Source of the DNA: Nitrosomonadaceae bacterium
Lineage (GTDB): Bacteria > Pseudomonadota > Gammaproteobacteria > Burkholderiales > Nitrosomonadaceae
Assembly (NCBI GenBank): GCA_030646695.1
Contig: JAUSLF010000053.1
Coordinates: forward strand, 1 to 35,887
Direction: 5' to 3'
DNA: 35,887 nt
Shown here: positions 8,754 through 16,575 of the stretch, piece by piece
Layout: every line of letters starts with the position of its first letter
Position numbering within the stretch: the stretch's first letter is position 1
Notes under the pieces: model-generated
Seen by the model: only the letters and a program-made list of their open reading frames with translations
Database searches by the model: none
What the model was told of the DNA's origin: nothing
Position numbers and translations under genes: made by a program

Positions 8754-8933
8754 GATTTCAGGGCATGGACAAGGGAGATACTTCTTGCCATTGTGGACCA
8801 GAAAGACTCGTGAAACCAGATAAAAACAGCTTAACCATGCAGTTACGCTGGATTGGGACGCTTCTCGGCCGTCTGTATCACCCCCCTTGAAAAAAATTCG
8901 CTTTAGGTCTTGCTTTTCATCCGCGATTGAATA

Positions 8934-8957
8934 TAATTACGAATCATTCTCATTAAT
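8934..8957 (+). promoter_or_regulatory. Fur box upstream of hemP
   Basis: The reverse strand contains AATGAGAATGATTCGTAAT, a good match to the Fur operator (AATGATAATCATT-type core). It lies about 20 nt before the hemP start, where Fur with ferrous iron would block transcription of hemP and probably of bfd and bfr. It is supported by the iron function of the genes that follow. Confidence 0.65.
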
Positions 8958-8977
8958 TATCGCAAAGAGGTGCCGAA

Positions 8978-9187
8978 ATGAGTTCACTAGTGGATTCAAT
9001 ACTGGACAAGTCAGACGTAGTTCCGGAAACAGCTATCGAGCAGCGCAAATTTGGCATGCCGGATCGGAGCAGGTCCATCTACAGCGATACCCTATTCTCG
9101 CAGGGGGACGAAGTATTTATCCAGCATCAGGGCGCGCAATACCGTCTGCGCCGCACCCGTAACGGCAAACTGATTCTGACAAAATAG
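8978..9187 (+). CDS. hemP: Hemin uptake protein HemP
   Basis: A small 69-residue protein of the HemP family, recognised by its C terminus YRLRRTRNGKLILTK. HemP proteins are linked with haem/iron uptake operons; in some betaproteobacteria they act as iron-responsive regulators of haem uptake, and their exact role here is unknown. The start is supported by AGAGG 7 nt before the ATG, and a Fur box lies just upstream. It leads a small iron group with bfd and bfr on the same strand. Confidence 0.85.
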   Translation: MSSLVDSILDKSDVVPETAIEQRKFGMPDRSRSIYSDTLFSQGDEVFIQHQGAQYRLRRTRNGKLILTK

Positions 9188-9206
9188 TGAACTTGAGGCG
9201 CTCATC

Positions 9207-9431
9207 ATGTATATTTGTATTTGCAAAGGTGTAACCGATAGCGCGATCCGCGAAGCCGTCTGCCAAAACGGGGTTGACCGGATGCGTGATTTGAAGGCCT
9301 GCTTGGGCGTAAGCGAGCAATGTGGGATATGCGCCTGCTACGCCAAGGAAGTGCTGGAACAGGCACTGATGCAGAAAACACTGACGCAGCACCATTCCAA
9401 AACCCACTCGTTGATACGAGATCCAGCCTGA
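9207..9431 (+). CDS. bfd: Bacterioferritin-associated ferredoxin
   Basis: Bfd is a [2Fe-2S] protein that docks on bacterioferritin and passes electrons to its haem, so that stored ferric iron is reduced and released. The 74-residue protein starts [11 protein letters not shown] and has the Bfd cysteine set: CxC near residues 4-6, then QCGICAC around residues 38-44 (a CxxC pair with one extra Cys). The C-terminal 20 residues are probably disordered. It lies 19 nt after hemP and 10 nt before bfr, so the three are almost surely co-transcribed under the upstream Fur box. Confidence 0.92.
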   Translation: MYICICKGVTDSAIREAVCQNGVDRMRDLKACLGVSEQCGICACYAKEVLEQALMQKTLTQHHSKTHSLIRDPA

Positions 9432-9441
9432 GGAGGCAAAC

Positions 9442-9906
9442 ATGAAAAGTAGCGCAAACATTATTCAATTGTTGAACCGTCAATTGCAGCTTGAATTGAC
9501 CGCCATCAACCAGTATTTTCTCCATGCCCGCATGTACAAGAACTGGGGATTTAATAGCCTGGGCAAACACGAGTACGAAGAATCCATCGAAGAAATGAAA
9601 CATGCCGATGCGCTAATCGAGCGCATCCTGTTCCTGGAAGGACTGCCCAACCTGCAGGAACTCGGCAAACTCCTGATCGGCGAAAAAGCCGAGGAATGCG
9701 TGGCATGCGATCTCAAGCTGGAAATGATTTCGCGTGAAACCCTGATCCCTGCCATTGCCGCCTGTGAAACCGCCCAGGATTATGTCTCGCGTGAACTGTT
9801 CGAGCACATTCTGGAAGATACCGAGGAACATATCGATTTTCTGGAGACTCAACTGGATGTGATGCAGAAAGTCGGCATCCAGAACTGGCTGCAGAGCCAG
9901 ATGTAG
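9442..9906 (+). CDS. bfr: Bacterioferritin with incomplete ferroxidase ligand set
   Basis: This 154-residue iron-storage protein is expected to form a 24-subunit shell. Met52, the axial haem ligand, is present in EEMKHADA, together with ferroxidase ligands Glu18, Glu51, His54, Glu94 and His130. The spacing matches E. coli Bfr without gaps between residues 52 and 130, but the position of E. coli Glu127 is Thr (DTEEH in place of DEEGH). A nearby Glu128 might compensate. This resembles the alpha-type subunits of mixed bacterioferritins, which bind haem but have altered ferroxidase centres (from memory of the family; needs checking). No second bfr is in the window. A good ribosome site (GAGG) precedes the ATG. 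Confidence 0.93.
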   Translation: MKSSANIIQLLNRQLQLELTAINQYFLHARMYKNWGFNSLGKHEYEESIEEMKHADALIERILFLEGLPNLQELGKLLIGEKAEECVACDLKLEMISRETLIPAIAACETAQDYVSRELFEHILEDTEEHIDFLETQLDVMQKVGIQNWLQSQM

Positions 9907-9929
9907 CTTTCAGGTGTAGATTTATCCGT

Positions 9930-9959
9930 TGCCGCTGGGTTTCTCCTACGCCAGCGGCA
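9930..9959 (+). terminator. Candidate terminator after bfr
   Basis: A perfect 9-bp stem, TGCCGCTGG (9930-9938) and CCAGCGGCA (9951-9959), lies 24 nt after the bfr stop, but the T-run that follows is only three bases. It probably ends the hemP-bfd-bfr transcript, with modest strength. Confidence 0.5.
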
Positions 9960-10026
9960 TTTCAGCCAGCCACCCCTCCCGGGCAAGCCAGCCAATTTTT
10001 TATTTGACTTGCCAGGGACAGGGGCC

Positions 10027-10845
10027 GTGAAACAGCCAGAAACAACCACCTCGGGTGTCGCCACCCTTTTCCCGCTTGCGAATCCGGCTCGCGCTGGCGA
10101 GTTGCTGTCCGCCTGCCTGCACGGCGTGGCGGCACTATCCCATCACCTGCAGCGCACCCCGTTTTCCAGCCGTTTGCAGAAATTGCTGGAAAGCAAATTC
10201 AGCGGCATTCTCAAACAGCTTTTCGGTGACGACGGCGAAATTCCCCTGTTGTGGCGCGAACTGCCGCTGAGAGAAACGCGCCCGGTGGAAACCGGGCTGC
10301 GCATCAGCCCGGTTTCGTTGGATTCCGCACCCACCAGCGGCGAAGCTCGCATTCCACCCGGGAAGGATTGGATGCCGTTGATCAAGGCCGCTGCACCCGC
10401 CGCGGCATCTCCTCCGGCACACTGCCAGGATCGCGATGCTTGTACCGAAAAACTCTCCGGCTGCGGTGATGGCTTTGACCTCGCAGGGCGCTGTGTCCTG
10501 TGTGTGGGAGGACGTGCTGCGCTCTACCCTGACTATCATCACATAGTGGAAACTGCGGGCGGTAGTTTGCTGATTTATCGAAGCGACCAGCAGGGAGACG
10601 CGGATCGTCTGCCCACGCTGCTTGCCCGCGCCGATGCACTGGTATGTCCGGTCGATTGCATAAACCACGAAGCCTATTTTGCCGTGAAACACTATTGCAA
10701 ACATTCCGGCAAGCCCTGTGCATTACTGGAACGCTCCGACCTGCCCACTTTTCGCAAAGGAGTGGAAGCACTGGCTGCATCAACCACTTCGGCCCCGGTA
10801 ATTCCATTCTCCAACCACCAGCAAGCCCGGTTTGTCACTAACTGA
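10027..10845 (+). CDS. DUF2325 domain protein
   Basis: A protein of about 272 residues with a C-terminal DUF2325 domain: RCVLCVGGRAALYPDYHHIV, then ALVCPVDCINHEAYFAVKHY and GKPCALLERSDLPTFR. The N-terminal half is an all-alpha region (about residues 10-90) joined by an Ala/Pro-rich linker containing several Cys (CQDRDACTEKLSGC). The function of DUF2325 is unknown. The frame extends to a TTG at 10009, but GTG 10027 has purine-rich sequence in front and is my choice; the start is uncertain. Its place between bacterioferritin and a siderophore receptor suggests an iron- or redox-related role (inference). A strong terminator follows. Confidence 0.75.
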   Translation: MKQPETTTSGVATLFPLANPARAGELLSACLHGVAALSHHLQRTPFSSRLQKLLESKFSGILKQLFGDDGEIPLLWRELPLRETRPVETGLRISPVSLDSAPTSGEARIPPGKDWMPLIKAAAPAAASPPAHCQDRDACTEKLSGCGDGFDLAGRCVLCVGGRAALYPDYHHIVETAGGSLLIYRSDQQGDADRLPTLLARADALVCPVDCINHEAYFAVKHYCKHSGKPCALLERSDLPTFRKGVEALAASTTSAPVIPFSNHQQARFVTN

Positions 10846-10871
10846 AATCTCTCATGCCACAGTTACCAATT

Positions 10872-10899
10872 CCGCTGCTGCGTGGCAGCGGGTTTTTTT
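10872..10899 (+). terminator. Rho-independent terminator after the DUF2325 gene
   Basis: A 7-bp GC stem, CCGCTGC (10872-10878) and GCAGCGG (10885-10891), with a 6-nt loop is followed by G and seven T residues. This is a classic terminator 27 nt after the DUF2325 stop, separating that gene from the siderophore receptor gene. Confidence 0.85.
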
Positions 10900-10965
10900 A
10901 TCCGCTAGCCAGCATGTTGCGCGCAAGCCAGCCTTTGACTTGACACTAACCTTGCGAAAAAAATC

Positions 10966-13434
10966 ATGCCTACCCTTAGCCCCACATACTCAGAATCGGC
11001 GCAAATACGCGCTGCTGTCCAAGCTCGACACCGCCATCGCAAAACTCAACTCGCAGTCACATTGCATAGCGCGTTAATCTGTTTCGGGGCGGCCACGATG
11101 GTTTTACCCCATGGCATCCATGCAGAGACAAATGCCGTTATTAGCAATACCATCCAGGCGTTCAATATTTCTGCGGGCTCGCTGGAAGATGCGCTCAATC
11201 GTTTTGCCAGACAAACAGGCATCAAACTTTCCTTTAATGCTACCGAGATAAAAGGAATGACGACACAAGGATTAAACGGAAACTTCTCCATTCAGGATGG
11301 GTTAAACCGATTATTGGCTGGAAGCGGTCTGCAAGCGGCGCCACAAGTTGATGGTTATGCCGTAAAAAAATTACCAGCATCTCCATCCGGTACAGAGCCA
11401 GCCGCTAACGTGACCATGCTGCCGTCGATCAAGGTGGCTGCAAGCACCATGGGGGGGTATGCTGCCGCCTACAGCACCACTGCGACCAAGACGAAAACGC
11501 TGTTGCGTGACGTACCGCAATCCATAACGATAGTGACGCGGGAACTGATCAGGGATCAATCCATGCAGAGCATGGCTGACGTGGCGCGCTACGTACCGGG
11601 TGTGGGCGTGTCACAAGGCGAAGGCAATCGCGATGCGCTGGTTTTCCGCGGCAATCGCTCAACCGGGGATTTTTTTACTGATGGCGTACGAGATGACGTT
11701 CAATATTTCCGCGACCTCTACAACATCGAGCGAGTCGAGGTGCTGAAAGGTGCCAACGGGATGATTTTTGGTCGCGGCGGCTCGGGTGGTGTGATCAACC
11801 GGGTAACCAAGCAGGCCGGCTGGGATCCGATCCGCGAATTCTCGTTCGAGGGGGGGTCTTACGACAAGAAACGGCTGGCAGTTGACGTTGGTCATGGCAT
11901 TAACGACGTAGCCGCTGTCCGTTTCAATTCCATGTACGAAAATTCAGGCAGCTATCGTAACGGCGTCAACCTGGAACGTTTTGGCATTAGTCCTACTGTC
12001 ACGCTCAAGCCCAGCCACCGTACCAACATTGTCCTGGGTATGGAACACTTCCAGGATCACCGCACCTCCGATCGCGGCATCCCGTCCTTTAATGGGGCGC
12101 CTGTCAACACAAGTCCATCGACATTCTTTGGCGATCCCCGGCGCAGCAAGGCGGATGTTACTGTCACGTCATTCAACTCGCTGATTGAGCACAAATTTGA
12201 TTCCGGATTCACTTTCCGTAACCGCACCAACTATGCCATGTATGACAAGTTCTACCAGAACGTATTTGCAAATTCCGTTGTCGACAGTGCGGGAAACTTG
12301 AAACTTGGTGCTTATAATGATACGTCTACCCGCGATAATTTCTTCAATCAGACAGATTTCTCGTATACCCTGAACACGGGGCCGGTTAAACATACACTGG
12401 CAGTCGGCGTCGAAGTGGGCCGCCAGGTAACAGATAACATACGCCGAACTGGTGGTTTTAATGGCGGCCCAATCGGCAACGATACAAGTGTACCCCTCAG
12501 TAACCCGATCTTTACAGGTCCCATCACCTTCGTAAATAGAACCAATGATCCAAACAATCATAGTGTCACAAAAATTACCTCGGTCTACGTGCAGGACCAG
12601 ATCGTATTGTTGCCGCAACTGCAGGCAATTGTCGGCGTGCGCTACGACCGGTTTGAAGTGGATTTCGTTCAAAGAAATACCAACACCCACATAAAAACCG
12701 ATGATGGCTTGCTCTCGCCCCGCTTCGGCCTTATTTACAAACCGATCGAGCCGGTCTCCGTTTATACCAGCTATAGCCAGGCGTTTGCACCGCGCGCTGG
12801 CGAACAACTTACCGGGCTAACAACTGTCACCACCGCGGCGCTTGCTCCGGAAAAATTCACGAATCTGGAAGCGGGCATCAAGTGGGATGTCCTTCCCAGC
12901 CTGGCCTTGACCACTGCGGTGTACCAGATAGATCGTACCAATGTGATCAGTGTCGATCCAAATAATTCGGCATTGACCTTTTTAACCAAGGGCCAGCGTG
13001 TTCAGGGCGTTGAAGCGGGTGTGAGCGGACAGATCACCTCGGCATGGCGCGTCATGGGAGGATATGCGTTCCAGGATGGTGAACTTCTCAGCACGCAGAG
13101 CACCACAGCCGCTAAAAATGGTGCGACTTTGGCGGAACTTCCCCGGCACACGTTCTCGATGTGGAACCGCTATGATTTCACGCCAATGTGGGGTGCGGCA
13201 TTTGGCGTTATCCATCGTAGCGACATGTTTGCCGCGCTTGACAATAAGGTCGTGGCACAGGGCTTCACCCGGGTGGATGCGGCAATATACGCCAGAATTG
13301 ATAAGCGTCTGCGTTTTCAGGTGAATATTGAAAACCTGCTCAACACTAAATATATCGCAGCCGTCCATAACAACAATAACCTGACACCCGGTTCACCTAT
13401 CGCTGTGCGCGCATCGGCCATATTTAATTTCTAG
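10966..13434 (+). CDS. TonB-dependent siderophore receptor with STN signalling domain
   Basis: An outer-membrane receptor of 822 residues for ferric siderophores, energised by TonB-ExbBD. After a basic n-region and hydrophobic stretch (TLHSALICFGAATMVLP) ending near Ala54, an STN domain spans about 70-125 (LEDALNRFARQTGIKLSFNA, then LLAGSGLQAAPQ). A TonB-box-like PSIKVAAS follows, then the plug (DVPQSITIVT, IERVEVLKGANGMIFGRGGS, GGVINRVTK), and a beta barrel ending in the terminal Phe of SAIFNF. STN domains usually signal to a FecI/FecR sigma-antisigma pair, but none is adjacent. The siderophore cannot be named; catecholate and hydroxamate types are both possible. The start lacks a clear ribosome site. 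Confidence 0.92.
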   Translation: MPTLSPTYSESAQIRAAVQARHRHRKTQLAVTLHSALICFGAATMVLPHGIHAETNAVISNTIQAFNISAGSLEDALNRFARQTGIKLSFNATEIKGMTTQGLNGNFSIQDGLNRLLAGSGLQAAPQVDGYAVKKLPASPSGTEPAANVTMLPSIKVAASTMGGYAAAYSTTATKTKTLLRDVPQSITIVTRELIRDQSMQSMADVARYVPGVGVSQGEGNRDALVFRGNRSTGDFFTDGVRDDVQYFRDLYNIERVEVLKGANGMIFGRGGSGGVINRVTKQAGWDPIREFSFEGGSYDKKRLAVDVGHGINDVAAVRFNSMYENSGSYRNGVNLERFGISPTVTLKPSHRTNIVLGMEHFQDHRTSDRGIPSFNGAPVNTSPSTFFGDPRRSKADVTVTSFNSLIEHKFDSGFTFRNRTNYAMYDKFYQNVFANSVVDSAGNLKLGAYNDTSTRDNFFNQTDFSYTLNTGPVKHTLAVGVEVGRQVTDNIRRTGGFNGGPIGNDTSVPLSNPIFTGPITFVNRTNDPNNHSVTKITSVYVQDQIVLLPQLQAIVGVRYDRFEVDFVQRNTNTHIKTDDGLLSPRFGLIYKPIEPVSVYTSYSQAFAPRAGEQLTGLTTVTTAALAPEKFTNLEAGIKWDVLPSLALTTAVYQIDRTNVISVDPNNSALTFLTKGQRVQGVEAGVSGQITSAWRVMGGYAFQDGELLSTQSTTAAKNGATLAELPRHTFSMWNRYDFTPMWGAAFGVIHRSDMFAALDNKVVAQGFTRVDAAIYARIDKRLRFQVNIENLLNTKYIAAVHNNNNLTPGSPIAVRASAIFNF

Positions 13435-13575
13435 ACGATGTATGTTACCCAGATCGGCGACCTCCCACTCAATCGAAACAACAAAATGAACACAATCCCG
13501 AGAAAAGAATTACATGCCGGATTTCTATTGTCGCGACCGCTTCGTCACCAAGGCATGGCGGGTACGGGAACGTTT

Positions 13576-14565
13576 ATGAAGACGCCAACCGGCCTGATCC
13601 GGGGCAAGATTGCCACCCTGCTGGTTTTTATTCTTGGCATTGGCTGTGCATTTCCGGCGCAGGCGGCGGTGAGGGAATACTGGATCGCTGCGGAAAAGGT
13701 CTCCTGGAATTACGCTCCTTCCGGGCAGAACCTGATCGAACCTGACGATGGCCTCGGGGTATGGGGGGAAACATTGGCATACACCAAATACCGCTATATC
13801 GGTTACAGCGACGGTAGCTATGCCACTGCGCTGCCGCAGCCTGCGTCAATGGGTATACTGGGGCCGCAGTTGCGGGCCGTAGTGGGAGACACCCTCAAGG
13901 TCCATTTTCTGAACCGGACAGACCGGCCGCTGTCCATGCACCCGCACGGGGTGCGCTACGACAAAGACAACGAAGGCGCGGATGGTGGTGCCGGCGCAAG
14001 TGTAGCGCCGGGTGCACGCTATACCTACACCTGGGTCGCGGATGCAGCCGCAAGCCCGGGACCGGCCGACCCCTCATCGATCGTCTGGCTCTATCATTCG
14101 CATGTCATGGGGGAGGAAGAAATGAACCTCGGTTTGATCGGCACCCTCGTCATCACCCGCAAAGGGATGGCACGTTCCACGTCGAACCCCATGCCGCGGG
14201 ACGTGGATCAGGAATTCACCGCACTGTTCATGATCTTCAACGAGGAAGAAGGCAAGGAAGGCGGACTGAAGCACACCATCAACGGCCGCATTTTCGGCAA
14301 TCTCGACGGTTATGAAGCCCGCCTGGGCAAGCGCGTCCGCTGGCATGTCGCTGCGCTGGGTAATGAACAGGACAATCACACCGTGCATTGGCATGGGCAG
14401 ACGGTGCTGGCCCACGGCCGCCGCACCGACGTGGTCGAAGTGCTGCCTGCCAGCATGACCTCGGTCGACATGGTCCCACGCTCGCCTGGCGACTGGCTGC
14501 TGCACTGCCATGTCAACGACCACATGCTCGCGGGGATGTCCACCCGCTGGCGCGTGCTGCCGTAA
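13576..14565 (+). CDS. Secreted two-domain multicopper oxidase, ceruloplasmin/laccase-like
   Basis: A periplasmic oxidase of about 329 residues before processing. From ATG 13576 a signal peptide is clear (MKTPTGLIRGKIATLLVFIL, cleaved after AQA). Two cupredoxin domains carry the four His-x-His motifs of the trinuclear centre: MHPHGVRY and YHSHVMG in domain 1, VHWHGQTV and LHCHVNDHMLAGM in domain 2. The only Cys-His-Met type 1 copper set is in domain 2. Sequence style (HPHGVRYDKDNEGA, VWLYHSHV) is ceruloplasmin/hephaestin-like, so ferroxidase activity is plausible beside a siderophore receptor (inference). The frame is open back to 13438, but the upstream part lacks signal-peptide character. 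Confidence 0.85.
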   Translation: MKTPTGLIRGKIATLLVFILGIGCAFPAQAAVREYWIAAEKVSWNYAPSGQNLIEPDDGLGVWGETLAYTKYRYIGYSDGSYATALPQPASMGILGPQLRAVVGDTLKVHFLNRTDRPLSMHPHGVRYDKDNEGADGGAGASVAPGARYTYTWVADAAASPGPADPSSIVWLYHSHVMGEEEMNLGLIGTLVITRKGMARSTSNPMPRDVDQEFTALFMIFNEEEGKEGGLKHTINGRIFGNLDGYEARLGKRVRWHVAALGNEQDNHTVHWHGQTVLAHGRRTDVVEVLPASMTSVDMVPRSPGDWLLHCHVNDHMLAGMSTRWRVLP

Positions 14566-14592
14566 CAGCGAATGATTACATCTGCCGAACAA

Positions 14593-14624
14593 CAAAAAAC
14601 CCAGCAAACAAGACGCTTGCTGGG
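14593..14624 (-). terminator. Rho-independent terminator after ssb
   Basis: CCCAGCAA (14600-14607) and TTGCTGGG (14617-14624) form an 8-bp stem with a 9-nt loop. On the minus strand it is followed by six T residues (A-run 14594-14599), so it fits the end of the ssb transcript. On the plus strand it may also stop transcripts from the oxidase gene. Confidence 0.8.
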
Positions 14625-14654
14625 TTGATGGTTGAAAATTAGATCAGGTACCCG

Positions 14655-15110
14655 CTAGAACGGAATATCGTCGTCCATGTCGTCAAACCCGCCGCTACTT
14701 TTGGCCGCAGCCGGTTTAGCCGATGTACTGGCCGGAGCGCCTTCTTCCCGGTCCACCACTTCGAAACTGCTGCTGCCGGGCTTGCTGCCCAGCATCTTCA
14801 TGTCACTGGCAATGATCTCGGTGGTGTAACGTTCCACACCCGCCTTGTCGGTCCACTTGCGCGTTTCCAGCCGCCCTTCGACATACACCGGGCGGCCCTT
14901 TTTCAGGTACTCCCCGGCGATCTCGGCAAGCTTGCGATAAAACGTGACGCGATGCCATTCGGTCTTTTCCTGCTTCTCGCCGCTTTTGTCTTTCCAGGTT
15001 TCGGTAGTGGCCAGAGTGATGTTGGTCACCGCCTCGCCATTGGGCATATAACGGGTCTCGGGGTCTTTGCCCAGATTACCGATGAGTATCACTTTGTTAA
15101 CTGATGCCAT
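14655..15110 (-). CDS. ssb: Single-stranded DNA-binding protein
   Basis: SSB coats single-stranded DNA during replication, repair and recombination and recruits partners through its tail. The 151-residue protein has the OB fold ([66 protein letters not shown]), a Ser/Ala-rich linker and the acidic tip DDMDDDIPF that binds partner proteins. Its ATG directly follows the TAA of the MFS gene (TAAATG), and a GGGGGAG ribosome site lies inside that gene's last codons, so the two are probably co-transcribed. A terminator lies 31 nt downstream. Confidence 0.97.
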   Translation of the reverse strand: MASVNKVILIGNLGKDPETRYMPNGEAVTNITLATTETWKDKSGEKQEKTEWHRVTFYRKLAEIAGEYLKKGRPVYVEGRLETRKWTDKAGVERYTTEIIASDMKMLGSKPGSSSFEVVDREEGAPASTSAKPAAAKSSGGFDDMDDDIPF

Positions 15111-16496
15111 TTACGCTTCTCCCCCTAGTAATTGAACAACCCGCTCTTCGTCAAAACCCTGCATATCCACTTTCAGGTAAGCCACCCCTTCGCTCGCCAG
15201 CACCAGCGCTTCATGCACACCGGGCAGCGCCGCCAGTTCGCGCGACAAGCCACTGGCCCTGCCTGTATCCATTTCCTGCACATGATACATCCTGGTGCGC
15301 ACAGCGGCAGGTGCTTTCATAGTGGCGGCAAGCACCAGCCATAATGCCAGTAGAATGCCACAGAATGCAAATAGCGCAGATCCACCGTAGTTGCCGTAAA
15401 GATAGCCGCCTGCGGTGGCGCCGGTAAAGGCACCAAGAAACTGCACACTGCTATAGACGCCAATGGCCGTGCCCTTCGCGCCGACCGGAGCAATCTTGGA
15501 AATAAGCGACGGTAAACTTGCTTCCAGCAGATTGAATGCGGCAAAGAATACCAGCAACGCCGCTGCCGTACCCCACACGGAATCGAGCGTCGACGCCAGC
15601 AGCACCTGACTCACCAGCAGCAGTGCCACCGCGATGGTAAACACCGGCTTGAGCTTGGCTTTCTTTTCCGCATAAATAATTGCCGGAATAATCAGCAGCA
15701 TGGAGATAAGCAGTACCGGTAAATATATCTGCCAGTGCTGATCTGCCGCCAGCCCGGCCTGACGCAAGGATAATGGCACCACCAGCCACAATGCCATCAG
15801 CACCGCGTGCAATGCAAATACACCGAAATCCAGCCGCAGCAGTTCGGGATTGCGCAGCACATTGCGGAAACGCCCGGCAGAGGCTTCGGTATCGGAATGG
15901 AACCGGCTGACCAGCGGATCGGGAATGATCTTGTACACCACCCCCATCGCCAGCAATGCCAGCACGCCGGTCATGGTGAAAATCCCCGGCACGCCTATCA
16001 AATTATTCAGCGCCGGAGCAACGATCAACGAAACAGCGAAAGTGGTGCCTATGGTCATGCCGATCGCAGCCATCGCTTTGGTGCGGTGCTCTTCGCGGGT
16101 CAGATCGGCAGCCAGCGCCATTACTGCCGCAGAAATTGCCCCCGCACCCTGAATGATACGACCGAAAATAACCCAGTAAATATCGGTGGCGGATGCGGCA
16201 ATGAAACTGCCGATGGCGAACAGGACCAAACCAAGATAAATCACCGGCTTGCGCCCGATACGGTCGGACAGCCAACCGAATGGGATTTGCAGTATTGCCT
16301 GGGTCAGCCCGTAGGCACCGAGTGCAATACCGACCAACAAGTAGTTGTTGCCGCCGGGCAAATCCTCGGCATAGAACGCGAATACCGGCAGAATGATGAA
16401 CATTCCAAACATGCGTAGCCCATAAATACCGGCCAGGCCGGCAGTGGCGCGCAGTTCAACGAGGGACATCTTTTCGTGGGATGATGATGCGGACAT
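15111..16496 (-). CDS. MFS transporter with C-terminal YAM domain, YajR-like
   Basis: An inner-membrane major facilitator protein of 461 residues with about 12 predicted membrane helices. The MFS motif A is visible in GWLSDRIGRKPVIYLGL between helices 2 and 3. After the last helix (about residue 390) a soluble segment of about 65 residues (MYHVQEMDTGRASGLSRELA, LPGVHEALVLASEGVAYLKV) resembles the ferredoxin-like YAM domain of E. coli YajR. The substrate is unknown; YajR is a putative drug/proton antiporter. It is divergent from uvrA across about 80 bp and sits directly before ssb, an order seen in other betaproteobacteria (from memory). Confidence 0.85.
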   Translation of the reverse strand: MSASSSHEKMSLVELRATAGLAGIYGLRMFGMFIILPVFAFYAEDLPGGNNYLLVGIALGAYGLTQAILQIPFGWLSDRIGRKPVIYLGLVLFAIGSFIAASATDIYWVIFGRIIQGAGAISAAVMALAADLTREEHRTKAMAAIGMTIGTTFAVSLIVAPALNNLIGVPGIFTMTGVLALLAMGVVYKIIPDPLVSRFHSDTEASAGRFRNVLRNPELLRLDFGVFALHAVLMALWLVVPLSLRQAGLAADQHWQIYLPVLLISMLLIIPAIIYAEKKAKLKPVFTIAVALLLVSQVLLASTLDSVWGTAAALLVFFAAFNLLEASLPSLISKIAPVGAKGTAIGVYSSVQFLGAFTGATAGGYLYGNYGGSALFAFCGILLALWLVLAATMKAPAAVRTRMYHVQEMDTGRASGLSRELAALPGVHEALVLASEGVAYLKVDMQGFDEERVVQLLGGEA

Positions 16497-16575
16497 GAAT
16501 CAGATTGGGAAAACGCTGTGAACTTGGGTATATTAGCAGGTTGACCGACACTCCGGTAGCCAATGACGGCAGTCG

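Noticed and set aside
16497-16575. LexA/SOS box upstream of uvrA
   Set aside because: No CTG-N10-CAG with a suitable AT-rich core is present; the only CTGT lacks a partner at the correct distance.
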